Below are positions 6,603 through 14,254 of a stretch of 52,734 bases of DNA, piece after piece. The notes under the pieces are model-generated. The model had not been told where the DNA came from. It worked only from the letters and a program-made list of their open reading frames with translations, and made no database searches. How positions within the stretch are numbered: the first letter of the stretch is position 1; the number at the start of each line of letters is the position of its first letter. Source of the stretch: a virus; the IMG/VR virus record IMGVR_UViG_3300020190_000074, positions 1 to 52,734 of that record, one strand, 5' to 3'. The position numbers and the translations under genes were made by a program.

Positions 6603-7438
6603 TAATTTTCTAACTTACTAATATGATTTTGTAGGTACCACATTGCTTTTTTCAAATCTTCCAGCTCTTTACTTGGGTCCTTTTTACCGGCTCTTGAAAT
6701 ATATTTAACGGTATTACCAAGTGCAAAACCCAAATTCCAGGCATCAATAACTTTAATTGTTTCATATGGATTTTCTTCTCCACCGTAATGTAATGGGTGG
6801 TCAACAACTTCATATGGTCTCAAAATATCTTTAAGTGTATATATGTTTGGTTGTTTTCTTTCACCCCAAAATGCACCATCAATATAATATGTTTCAAAAC
6901 TTGACCAATTAAGTGAATCAACACCATTGTCAACATCTGGAATATTAATATTTGATGATTTATAATCATCAATATAAACAACACCACCTGGTTTTAGTCT
7001 TGGTAATGTGTTTTGTACGTCTTGGACCAAACAATCAAATGTATGACAACCATCTATTTCTATAAAATCAAATAACAAATCGTTTGATTGTATAAACTTA
7101 GGTACTGTTTCTAGTGAGGATCCAGGAACTAAGTTTAGATAGATTTCGTGTTTTTTTGCTTCTTCTGCCAAAATTTCAAAGTTAGGTACCGTACATTCGT
7201 GTTCACACAAATCAAATACGTGAATAGAAACTGGGTTATTAGGATATTGACCAGAGTTTTTCATAGATGCAATCACATCACAAATTAGTAATGCTGAATG
7301 ACCCATATTAAATCCAATTTGGATTAATGATTCTGGTTTATAATTTGAAATTAAATCACTTAAAGTTTTTTGTCTTTCTGGAAACCAACTAATGTTTCCT
7401 TCTTGACAATCATTTCTCATTCCTTCTAATAATTCCAT
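6602..7438 (-). CDS. Fusion: class I SAM methyltransferase + DUF3310
   Basis: Residues about 20-205 form a Rossmann methyltransferase of the Methyltransf_24 / cephalosporin-hydroxylase-like type: SAM-binding LIQIGFNMGHSALLICD, acidic strand IHVFDLCEHEC, DFIEIDGCHTFDCLVQDV and PRLKPGGVVYIDDYK. Residues 211-278 are a complete DUF3310 domain (VVDHPLHYGGEENPYETIKV, then GNTVKYISRAGKKDPSKELE, then AMWYLQNHI), normally a free-standing phage protein linked to nucleotide metabolism. The join could let one gene act on nucleotides or a modified base, but this is inference. Start at 7438, directly after the 42-residue gene. Confidence 0.82.
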   Translation of the reverse strand: MELLEGMRNDCQEGNISWFPERQKTLSDLISNYKPESLIQIGFNMGHSALLICDVIASMKNSGQYPNNPVSIHVFDLCEHECTVPNFEILAEEAKKHEIYLNLVPGSSLETVPKFIQSNDLLFDFIEIDGCHTFDCLVQDVQNTLPRLKPGGVVYIDDYKSSNINIPDVDNGVDSLNWSSFETYYIDGAFWGERKQPNIYTLKDILRPYEVVDHPLHYGGEENPYETIKVIDAWNLGFALGNTVKYISRAGKKDPSKELEDLKKAMWYLQNHISKLEN

Positions 7439-7444
7439 TATTTT

Positions 7445-7573
7445 TTAATATTTTCTTTTTTTATTTTCTATTTGAATTTTACTACTAAAATTTCTGATTT
7501 TCTTACCCAAATCCATATCATTGGGTGTTTCTTCAATCAATTCTTTGATTTTTTCTACTGGGATTGTTGCCAT
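7445..7573 (-). CDS. 42-residue hypothetical protein
   Basis: A short gene fills the gap between the genes at 6602-7438 and 7576-8352. It starts with ATG at 7573, two bases after the upstream stop, and ends with TAA at 7445-7447. The product starts MATIPVEKIKELIEETPND and ends in a basic tail (IQIENKKRKY), mostly helical. The tight spacing on both sides and the codon use like its neighbours support it being real. I do not recognise a family; it may be a small subunit for the 258-residue protein made just before it. Confidence 0.65.
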   Translation of the reverse strand: MATIPVEKIKELIEETPNDMDLGKKIRNFSSKIQIENKKRKY

Positions 7574-7575
7574 AG

Positions 7576-8352
7576 TTATACGTTTAATTCTTGTTTGGAT
7601 TTTTTATAATTTTCAATCATTTGTTTTTGTCCAACATAAGCAATCAACTTTCTTTTAAACATTGGTAGTAGTGTTTCATTTATTGGAAAATCACCCCTAC
7701 TTATCATTTCAATTACAGGGAGTTTCTTTTTATCTTCTGTTGTCCACTGACTAAAACTATCAATAATCTTTGGGATTGTCAAACTTTTTTTGTCTCCTGA
7801 ATATATTAAATTAGTAACAACTTTACTTTCTGGCGACCCCTTTGCTGCTGGTTTTTTTTCATATTCCCAGATGTTTATTACATTACCAATTGTAAAATAA
7901 AAATAACCTTTATTTTCTAAAATATTTTTATTGTTCTTTTTTACTTTGAGATGAATACTATCATATACAAGTTCCCAAACTGATTTTGCCATTCCAAAAT
8001 ATTCGTAAATTCTTGGTGCCGAATAAGATAGAATCTTTATAAATTCTTCATATTCATCTTTGGACATTACTGGAACGTCTTTGATTTTTAAATCCTTTAC
8101 AAGTAATTCATCATCAACTGTTTGGAATTTCTTATTTGTATATAGGAGTTTTTTATCTTTTACTAATGTTTGGACATTTGCTAAATGTAATGATAGTTCA
8201 ATAAAACCTGGATATAATTCCATATTATCGAGTTTTTCACCCATTTTTTGAAAGTACGATAAAAGTTTGTATTCTTTGTGTTCTCTGTCAATTGGTTTTT
8301 CAAACATCCAGTCGGTGTTCATTAAAAATTCTATTTTCTTTTTTCTTGCCAT
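7576..8352 (-). CDS. Hypothetical phage protein, 258 aa
   Basis: The protein starts MARKKKIEFLMNTDWMFEKP, with a basic N-terminus and then alternating helix and strand segments. A VKVKKNNKNILENKGYFYF-like region and a MISRGDFPINETLLPMFKRK C-terminal segment stand out, but no catalytic or binding motif is clear. No signal peptide, membrane span or (I/L)-x-E leader is present. It heads the operon with the 42-residue gene and the methyltransferase fusion, so it is probably expressed with them. It is well conserved in codon style with neighbouring genes and is certainly coding. Confidence 0.8.
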   Translation of the reverse strand: MARKKKIEFLMNTDWMFEKPIDREHKEYKLLSYFQKMGEKLDNMELYPGFIELSLHLANVQTLVKDKKLLYTNKKFQTVDDELLVKDLKIKDVPVMSKDEYEEFIKILSYSAPRIYEYFGMAKSVWELVYDSIHLKVKKNNKNILENKGYFYFTIGNVINIWEYEKKPAAKGSPESKVVTNLIYSGDKKSLTIPKIIDSFSQWTTEDKKKLPVIEMISRGDFPINETLLPMFKRKLIAYVGQKQMIENYKKSKQELNV

Positions 8353-8390
8353 CTGACATAATAATAATCATTTAATATAACCTGTAAATA

Positions 8391-9923
8391 TTAATTAATC
8401 CTCATAACGATATATTCAGTACTATTGATTGTTATTTCTTCATATTGACCATCGTAACCATTAAGAGTTTCACCATAGTCGGCATTATTTTTTAAATCTT
8501 CTTTGAGTTCTTCCAAATCCATAAAATCTGAAAAATCTGTATAACCCATATCTCTTAAAAAACTTAATGCGTCTCTTTCTATATCATCCAAATAGTTTTC
8601 AACGGCTTCTCCAATATCGTCATCACTTGGGTCACCATCTGGATTATCTTTTATTTCTTGTATTTCATATTCAATATCAGATATTCTTTCGTCTCTAGTT
8701 TCTTCTTGTTCTTCTGTGTCTTCATCGTCATAAATTTGATGTGGTGAAACAACGGCACCATTTTTATATAAAACCCAATGACTTCTTGACGAGTCGTTAC
8801 TTGTATTTTTATATTGAAACCTATTACCTTCGGAATCTTCAAAATCAAAAACATTACCATCTTCTTTTGTAGGTAATGAAATTGGTGCTCTCACACCTTC
8901 ATATTCATAAACCCATTTTTCCATTTCAAGTAACCAAATTTCTTCTTCTTGGTCATCACTTAGTTGGTTTTCAACACCATACGAATCTGGAGAATCCCTA
9001 ACCCATTCTTCAACAGCGTCTTCAAAATAATCTTTAACCTTTTCTGAATCAATGTAGTTGGATAAATAATCTTTACTGAAATAATCATTTGGCCTATCTA
9101 ACATATCTTCATAATATGCCTCAACAGAATCTTCAACTTCACTCATTGTTCCAACGGCATATTCATAACCAGTTGATAATGATTCAAAAGATGTCATATC
9201 ATAGTGTGTTCCATATGGGTATAAATCATAGACATCAGTTTTATCATCTGTTAAAGTTTCAATTTCTTCTTCAATTTCATCTATTTTTTCTTGCAATTCA
9301 TCATACTTTTCATCATAATCTTCTAGTTCGGTACTAAGATTTGATTGTTCTTCTTCTAATTCTTCTAATCTATTTTTTAATTCTTGTAGTTCTTCTTTTT
9401 CGTCACTATCCAAATAATTTAGTTCATTCCTATCTGTTGCATATATAAATGCCGCGTGTGCTTTTTCGCCTTCTTCGTTAGTATCATTTAAATTCCATTC
9501 GTTTTCTTCTCTTCTAACTTCCTGTTCATCAAATTTTGCTTTTTGTTTTCTTGCCGCAATTACTTTTTCATATGGTGTTGACCAGTATCTTTTAGATCCG
9601 AATACTTCAACATTATCTAATGATTTTATTTTTGTATGTGATATATCGATATTTCCATTGACTTTAATTGGTCCCAAATCTGTAAGATGTATTTCATTTT
9701 TGAATGGTTGAAAATCTAAGGACCCGTCAATGACAAGTTTTTTTCCTCTAAACGCTCTTAGTTTTGGTATTAAGTTTGCTTGATAATAAACATTTTTTAA
9801 TAAGACATAGTATTCTTCTGGTGAAATTACAATTTCTTGTTCACCTTGTTCACTTTGTTCTTTAATTATGTTTTTAATCAACTTAATTAGATTTGACTCT
9901 GTCAATTTCAAAACTTTTTTCAT
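8391..9923 (-). CDS. Very acidic coiled-coil protein with (I/L)-x-E leader, likely virion protein
   Basis: Start chosen at the ATG at 9923, because it gives MKKVLKLTESNLIKLIK, matching the leader of the 41456 gene, and follows a GTATTTATTG box; an upstream ATG at 9941 would place six odd residues before it. The leader ends in I-K-E (residues 20-22). The 510-residue product then has a short beta-helix-like segment (VNGNIDISHTKIKSLDNVEV), a long acidic coiled coil near residues 175-230 (rich in ELEEE and DEKYDELQ) and several Asp/Glu-rich helices. I infer a late, capsid-packaged or core protein. No enzyme motif was found. Confidence 0.78.
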   Translation of the reverse strand: MKKVLKLTESNLIKLIKNIIKEQSEQGEQEIVISPEEYYVLLKNVYYQANLIPKLRAFRGKKLVIDGSLDFQPFKNEIHLTDLGPIKVNGNIDISHTKIKSLDNVEVFGSKRYWSTPYEKVIAARKQKAKFDEQEVRREENEWNLNDTNEEGEKAHAAFIYATDRNELNYLDSDEKEELQELKNRLEELEEEQSNLSTELEDYDEKYDELQEKIDEIEEEIETLTDDKTDVYDLYPYGTHYDMTSFESLSTGYEYAVGTMSEVEDSVEAYYEDMLDRPNDYFSKDYLSNYIDSEKVKDYFEDAVEEWVRDSPDSYGVENQLSDDQEEEIWLLEMEKWVYEYEGVRAPISLPTKEDGNVFDFEDSEGNRFQYKNTSNDSSRSHWVLYKNGAVVSPHQIYDDEDTEEQEETRDERISDIEYEIQEIKDNPDGDPSDDDIGEAVENYLDDIERDALSFLRDMGYTDFSDFMDLEELKEDLKNNADYGETLNGYDGQYEEITINSTEYIVMRIN

Positions 9924-10006
9924 ACAACAATAAATACCCAAAACTTTACAAATATGAATGTTTGAAGATATTTATATAGAAATAAACCTAATAAAAACAA
10001 ATTATT

Positions 10007-10156
10007 ATGGGATGTGGTTGTAAGAACAAAGGAAACCAAGCGGCAGCACCTCAACAAGCAACAAGAACTGAACCGGCACCAAAACCAGCTGTTCAGAATC
10101 AAACTGTACAAGAGTCTGTTAAAAAAGTAATCGAAAAGTATTACAATAAAAAATAA
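10007..10156 (+). CDS. 49-residue Ala/Pro/Gln-rich small protein (MGCGCKNK type)
   Basis: A short gene on the plus strand with ATG at 10007 and TAA at 10154-10156. The product begins MGCGCKNKGNQAAAPQQ, continues with a Pro/Ala/Gln-rich linker and ends in a basic amphipathic helix (SVKKVIEKYYNKK). The paired cysteines at positions 3 and 5 and low complexity suggest a small structural or scaffold-associated protein. It is preceded by an ATATTTATATAG box and followed within 25 bases by a strong terminator, so it forms its own transcription unit. Similar MGCGCK starts occur in large Bacteroidota phages to my knowledge, but function is unknown. Confidence 0.75.
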   Translation: MGCGCKNKGNQAAAPQQATRTEPAPKPAVQNQTVQESVKKVIEKYYNKK

Positions 10157-10179
10157 TTTCCTTTGGCCAAAGAAAAATT

Positions 10180-10208
10180 AAGGGTGGAAAATTTTTCCAC
10201 CTTTTTTT
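10180..10208 (+). terminator. Rho-independent terminator
   Basis: GGTGGAA (10183-10189), 5-nt loop, TTCCACC (10195-10201), then seven T residues. The stem can be extended at its base by A-T pairs and one G-T pair. It ends transcription of the 49-residue gene just before the promoter box of the next gene. Confidence 0.85.
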
Positions 10209-10221
10209 GTATTTATAAGAT

Positions 10222-11346
10222 ATGGCAAAATTAGATCAATTTCTTGAGTGGTTCCACGATGGTAGAGAATATTATTACAATAATTTATTAAACACATTTC
10301 AAACGACTCGTAAATTTCTCCAAACCGTAATTAAATATGGTGAACAAGACAATATTGATATTTCATATATTCCATCTAGTGAATTTGAAGAAGATGAAGG
10401 ATTATTTGACTTTTTAGCTGAAAATGGTTTTTTAGATGATATAAAATATGGAGATTTAGAAGACCATTTAAGAAATTATTATCTTCTTTGGTTGATGAAT
10501 AAAGATGAAATCGGATGTTTGAAATTTATATGTGATAATATCCTTACAGATGTTGAACCAAGAGATGATGGGTACTGGTTAAGGTTAAGGGATAGAGAAG
10601 AACTTGCTGATTTTTTTAGAAGTAGTAGTAGAAGAAGTGACTATGATTTACAAGATATTGCAAAACAAGTATTAGGTGATGGTCTTGATTATGATAGATA
10701 TTGGAATACAACTGATGATGTTTATAGAGATGTTATTGAAGAACTGGATGAAAAAAATATTCGAACTCTTGCAAATTACATTTTAGGAAGTATTGGAAAT
10801 ATCGATTTAAATACTGATGATTATAATTCAGATTTTTTTGAAGAATTGGCTCAAATACAAGCTCGTGATGGTGTATTTCAAATTACCCAGGATAATGTAA
10901 TGTCTTTAATTAAAGATGATGACGCTATGAATGAATTAATGAATGGTAAGGATTTATCTGATTTGAAAAGTGATTTATATTCAATACATAGTAATGCTTA
11001 TAACAGTACTTATGAAAATACGATATATAGTCAAGTTATGGAAGGGCTTAAAGAATATTTTTCATCCCCAATTGATGTAGTTGCAACAAAAGTTGGTGAA
11101 AAAACAAAATATATTTCATACATTAAAATTCGTGATTTCTACGGTAATGTTATGAAATTTATTGAAGGAAATCTTGGTGGTGGTTGGAATGAAAGTGTTT
11201 TAGAATACTTTGGTTCATATACAGGAATGATGAATCAACTATTCAGAGAAGATGTTTATGAACCAATTGATTTTAGAATCGATGACTATCCAGATTATAG
11301 AGAAGTTGACAAAGCAATAAATGATTACTTCAGTGACTACATTTAA
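10222..11346 (+). CDS. Hypothetical acidic protein, 374 aa
   Basis: The protein (starts MAKLDQFLEWFHDGREYYYN) is strongly acidic and helical, with many Asp/Glu and Tyr and repeated short D-rich turns (DLEDHLRNYYLLWLMNKDE). I see no catalytic motif, cysteine cluster or membrane span. A GTATTTATAAG box ends 2 nt before the ATG, the same element found before structural genes, so late expression is likely. The end of the gene is followed by the 231-residue gene in the same direction. A tail, baseplate or DNA-mimic type protein is possible, but none is supported directly. Confidence 0.8.
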   Translation: MAKLDQFLEWFHDGREYYYNNLLNTFQTTRKFLQTVIKYGEQDNIDISYIPSSEFEEDEGLFDFLAENGFLDDIKYGDLEDHLRNYYLLWLMNKDEIGCLKFICDNILTDVEPRDDGYWLRLRDREELADFFRSSSRRSDYDLQDIAKQVLGDGLDYDRYWNTTDDVYRDVIEELDEKNIRTLANYILGSIGNIDLNTDDYNSDFFEELAQIQARDGVFQITQDNVMSLIKDDDAMNELMNGKDLSDLKSDLYSIHSNAYNSTYENTIYSQVMEGLKEYFSSPIDVVATKVGEKTKYISYIKIRDFYGNVMKFIEGNLGGGWNESVLEYFGSYTGMMNQLFREDVYEPIDFRIDDYPDYREVDKAINDYFSDYI

Positions 11347-11398
11347 CAACTATTTATAAATTAAATTAAAACTTGTATCCATTATAAAAAAATGGAAT

Positions 11399-12094
11399 AT
11401 GAGAAAAATTAACAAAAATTCAAGAAGAGGTATTGTAAACCTATTTGCCGATTTTATTCTTACAAGAATAGATAAAAAAGAAAATTCAATTATCCAGGTA
11501 ACAGATTGTGAATCATTTATGGTTATCCACGGACAAACAACATCAAAAGACGTATTGGATTTAGATAAAATTAAAACAGACTTTTTTGAGTGGTTTAAAG
11601 ATATTTTAGATGTGGTTGGAATAAAACAGATTAATACTTTAGATATTATCCGTTACGACCAGGAAATCAACAACATTGAAAAGGGTTGGATTAATGTAAA
11701 TAAAGAAGTGTTCGTTGAAGAAGATGAACCTATTCACGAACTTAATGTATCTTCTGAATTTCCATACGGTTACAGTTTAAATTGTGGTAGACTTATGACT
11801 TATTATTCACACTATGTTTTTAATCATATGTATAGTCTTATGGGTGTTGACAGTTTGAAATTTTATTTCACAAAAGAAGAAGATGAAAATGAAGATTTAA
11901 AAATTAAAATTATATCTGATTCTAAATATAACAAAGACATTATCAAATCTTTAGTACTTGACGTATTTTCTTTTGATTTAGAAGACTTTAAAGAATATGT
12001 TAAGGATTATGACCTTTTACAAGACATCTTATTTCCTGGTAAAGATAAACCATATACAAAACAAGATAAGTTAGAACACATAATAGTATTCTAA
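11399..12094 (+). CDS. Hypothetical protein, 231 aa
   Basis: The product starts MRKINKNSRRGIVNLFADFI and has a mixed alpha/beta pattern with a notable SSEFPYGYSLNCGRLMTYYS segment near the middle. I do not recognise the family. It has its own upstream TATTTATAAAT box at about 11350, so it may be transcribed separately from the gene at 10222 as well as with it. A strong two-way terminator follows its stop. No leader, signal or membrane span is present. The length and steady codon use leave no doubt that it is coding. Confidence 0.78.
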   Translation: MRKINKNSRRGIVNLFADFILTRIDKKENSIIQVTDCESFMVIHGQTTSKDVLDLDKIKTDFFEWFKDILDVVGIKQINTLDIIRYDQEINNIEKGWINVNKEVFVEEDEPIHELNVSSEFPYGYSLNCGRLMTYYSHYVFNHMYSLMGVDSLKFYFTKEEDENEDLKIKIISDSKYNKDIIKSLVLDVFSFDLEDFKEYVKDYDLLQDILFPGKDKPYTKQDKLEHIIVF

Positions 12095-12098
12095 AAAG

Positions 12099-12126
12099 AA
12101 ACCCCACCTTTTGAGTGGGGTTTTTT
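12099..12126. terminator. Bidirectional Rho-independent terminator
   Basis: AAACCCCAC (12099-12107), 7-nt loop, GTGGGGTTT (12115-12123), with T-runs on both sides (TTTTTTATTT after it on plus, TTTCTTTTTAG on minus). It separates the plus-strand gene ending at 12094 from the minus-strand glutaredoxin gene ending at 12129. Confidence 0.9.
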
Positions 12127-12128
12127 AT

Positions 12129-12413
12129 TTAATCAATTAAAAATCCTTTTATTATTTCAAAACCTTCATTGATATCGTCAAAGTCTCTATCTGGTGCAAA
12201 AAGTTCTGTATTTGGGTTATCTTCTGGAGATTCAATCAACATAAAAGCCGGAACATATTCATTACCTGTTACTTCAACAAATAAATCGTATTCCGCTTCG
12301 TGTTCGTGAATATCTCGATCAACATATGGAATATTTTCTTTATCCAACATTTCTTTTAGGTCCACACAGAAAGGACAACCTTTCATTGTGAATAACACTG
12401 CTAACTTATCCAT
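12129..12413 (-). CDS. Glutaredoxin-like protein
   Basis: The 94-residue protein has the glutaredoxin layout: strand, then FTMKGCPFCVDLKEML with the CPFC redox motif near residues 13-16, a VPAFMLIE segment supplying the cis-proline, and an acidic C-terminal helix. Glutaredoxins reduce disulfides and supply electrons to ribonucleotide reductase. Phage copies usually serve dNTP synthesis, as in T4. No reductase gene lies in this window. Its start overlaps the stop of the thioredoxin gene by 8 bases, so the pair is co-translated. The C-terminal part is longer and more acidic than in classical Grx. Confidence 0.85.
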   Translation of the reverse strand: MDKLAVLFTMKGCPFCVDLKEMLDKENIPYVDRDIHEHEAEYDLFVEVTGNEYVPAFMLIESPEDNPNTELFAPDRDFDDINEGFEIIKGFLID

Positions 12414-12723
12414 TAATTAATTCTGTTACTAATCCGTTTATTTGTCCTTCACTTAACATACCAACTCTCGTTTCAATAACTTGTCCTGCATTAAATATTT
12501 TTACAGTTGGGATGCTTCTAACACCAAGGGCTGCACTTACTTCTTGATTTAAATCGACATTCATTGTGTACATTTTAACATCTGAAGTATTTTGATTTGC
12601 TACTTTTTCAAAAGCTGGTTTCATCATACGACAAGGTCCACACCATTCTGCCCAGAATTCAACAATAACTTTCTTTCCGGCATTAATTTCATTTTGTAAG
12701 TCAACACTACTAATTTCCATCAC
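12406..12723 (-). CDS. trxA: Thioredoxin
   Basis: The 105-residue product is a standard thioredoxin: VIVEFWAEWCGPCRMMKPAF with the WCGPC active site near residues 28-32, then VDLNQEVSAALGVRSIPTVK with the conserved cis-Pro, and a Gly-rich C-terminal helix region. Thioredoxin reduces protein disulfides and ribonucleotide reductase, and serves as a processivity factor for some phage polymerases. It overlaps both neighbours (8 bases with glutaredoxin, 14 bases with the upstream gene), so the three are one operon. The length is that of the bacterial family. It may have been acquired from a host. Confidence 0.93.
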   Translation of the reverse strand: MMEISSVDLQNEINAGKKVIVEFWAEWCGPCRMMKPAFEKVANQNTSDVKMYTMNVDLNQEVSAALGVRSIPTVKIFNAGQVIETRVGMLSEGQINGLVTELING

Positions 12724-13063
12724 TTTCTTTTAATTTTAATAAATTTTTTATGAAGAACTTTGTTTCTTCTATTTTATCTGGTTCAAAATAAACCTTTATT
12801 TGGTAGAATGTTTCCATCCCATCCTTTCTTGATAAATATACAAAAATTCCGGATTTGTTTTTTAAGATTGCATCAGTATATGTTAATCCATCTTCATACA
12901 TATTAATATCACAATATTCTAATGTAAATTTTTTTTCAATAAGAAGTTCTGGTGATATTTTAACTTTGGCAAACACTCGGCTCTTTGAATAAAGTTTTCC
13001 TTCTTTTTCGTACAATAATTTAAGGAACTCATCTTCCTTTTCAAAAAACTTTTTAGATTCCAT
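12710..13063 (-). CDS. Hypothetical protein, 117 aa
   Basis: The protein starts MESKKFFEKEDEFLKLLYEK, is charged and has an alpha-beta pattern (FTLEYCDINMYEDGLTYTD, then IFVYLSRKDGMETFYQIKVY). I recognise no family. It is the first gene of the unit with thioredoxin and glutaredoxin and overlaps thioredoxin by 14 bases. A hairpin terminator lies just upstream, so an internal promoter between 13064 and 13080 is needed; the sequence there (AATATTGAAAT) shows no clear consensus box. Confidence 0.72.
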   Translation of the reverse strand: MESKKFFEKEDEFLKLLYEKEGKLYSKSRVFAKVKISPELLIEKKFTLEYCDINMYEDGLTYTDAILKNKSGIFVYLSRKDGMETFYQIKVYFEPDKIEETKFFIKNLLKLKESDGN

Positions 13064-13080
13064 ATTTCAATATTAAAATG

Positions 13081-13102
13081 AAGTGGTGAAAAGTCACCAC
13101 TT
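13081..13102 (-). terminator. Hairpin terminator after the DUF932 gene
   Basis: AAGTGGTGA (13081-13089), 4-nt loop, TCACCACTT (13094-13102): a perfect 9-bp stem just past the DUF932 stop. The minus-strand sequence after it is only moderately T-rich (CATTTTAATATT). Confidence 0.6.
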
Positions 13103-13107
13103 TATTA

Positions 13108-13863
13108 TTAAATCATTGTTTCAGCCAATTCCCAAAGTTTAGTATTAATATTGTTTTGTGATATAATATTTTCAATACTTTTCATTTTTGTTATTTTACC
13201 ACGATTGTTTGTTACTTTAACACCACCACGAATAAGTTTTTCTTGTATTACATTAAAAACTTTCCACATATCATCACCTTCATCATCTTTTCTATTTGGT
13301 GTTAACAATCCAAGTATTTCTAAATCGGTCAATGTTTTTTCACTATTGAATCTGATTTTAGCCGATTCTCGAACAAAATCAATTTTTTCATCAGTTGTTA
13401 ATTCACGACGCATCATACGACCAACCGATTGTTCAATCATTGGTAATTTTTTAGAAAATGAATCGGCCAATTGTTTAACATCGTCAAGTTGGAACTGATT
13501 ATGTCTCATTGTAAATTTTTCAGCGACTGCTGTAGGTACTGTTAAACCATTAGAACATACCAATCTAAAAAGACCTGAACCCATGGAAAACGCGGCAGTT
13601 CCATTATGTGAATTCCTAACAATTGCCTCAACTAAAGTGTCACCAATTTTTGGTAATTCACCATTACGGAATTTGATTTCGTGAAGACTATGAATACCCT
13701 TACCTGTTTGTTTTACTGATGATACCTGCCAACCTTCACGGTCAAAAAATTCAATAACTTCTTCTGTTGGTACAAAAGTATATTTGCCAGTCATTTTTGG
13801 TGATGGTGAAGTTGCAAATACTGATGGTGCTGTAGATTTAATTAATTCTGGGGTGTATAACAT
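13108..13863 (-). CDS. DUF932 family phage/plasmid protein
   Basis: The 251-residue protein carries the DUF932 core: IVRNSHNGTAAFSMGSGLFR followed by LVCSNGLTVPTAVAEKFTMR and a histidine in MRHNQF. This family is widespread on plasmids and large phages and is often linked to DNA maintenance or recombination, with no proven reaction. The N-terminal part (TGKYTFVPTEEVIEFFDREG) is also typical. A TAATTTTG promoter-like box lies about 25 bases upstream of the ATG. Its own terminator follows, so it is probably a single-gene unit. Confidence 0.85.
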   Translation of the reverse strand: MLYTPELIKSTAPSVFATSPSPKMTGKYTFVPTEEVIEFFDREGWQVSSVKQTGKGIHSLHEIKFRNGELPKIGDTLVEAIVRNSHNGTAAFSMGSGLFRLVCSNGLTVPTAVAEKFTMRHNQFQLDDVKQLADSFSKKLPMIEQSVGRMMRRELTTDEKIDFVRESAKIRFNSEKTLTDLEILGLLTPNRKDDEGDDMWKVFNVIQEKLIRGGVKVTNNRGKITKMKSIENIISQNNINTKLWELAETMI

Positions 13864-13931
13864 ATTTTAGATTTTTTTGATTACACTACAAAATTAGTAA
13901 TTTTTTTTTAATTACAAAATTTTATATCAAA

Positions 13932-14222
13932 TTAATTTAAAATAATATCACCAAAGCTTGTTTTTTGAATTACTTTATCAAGATATTTTTCTTTTTGTTT
14001 TGTAATTTCTGGAATTTTTAGTTCAACAACAATACTAACAATCTGATTCCTTGAAAGTACAATGTCTTTTCCTTCTTCAAGATTCTTTTCGCACCTTTCT
14101 CTTAATTTTTTGTAGAAATCGTCTTTTTGTAAATCACCAATTAATGTAATTAAATCATTTGGGTTATTTTCAAAGAAATTGACTAACTGAGTTATATAAA
14201 TTTCTAAATCAACATTTTTCAT
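13932..14222 (-). CDS. Hypothetical protein, 96 aa
   Basis: The product is small, helical and charged (MKNVDLEIYITQLVNFFENN, then DFYKKLRERCEKNLEEGKD). No motif, signal or metal site is visible. It lies 32 bases after the stop of the large LRR protein gene and may be the second gene of that transcript. It does not have the (I/L)-x-E leader seen in the upstream gene. Function unknown. Confidence 0.72.
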   Translation of the reverse strand: MKNVDLEIYITQLVNFFENNPNDLITLIGDLQKDDFYKKLRERCEKNLEEGKDIVLSRNQIVSIVVELKIPEITKQKEKYLDKVIQKTSFGDIILN

Positions 14223-14254
14223 AAAAAATTTTTAGAATTAAGTTTTTACTAATA

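Noticed and set aside
8651-8860. 69-aa minus-strand ORF inside the acidic protein gene
   Set aside because: It is in another frame of the large leader-bearing gene and has no spacing or promoter of its own.
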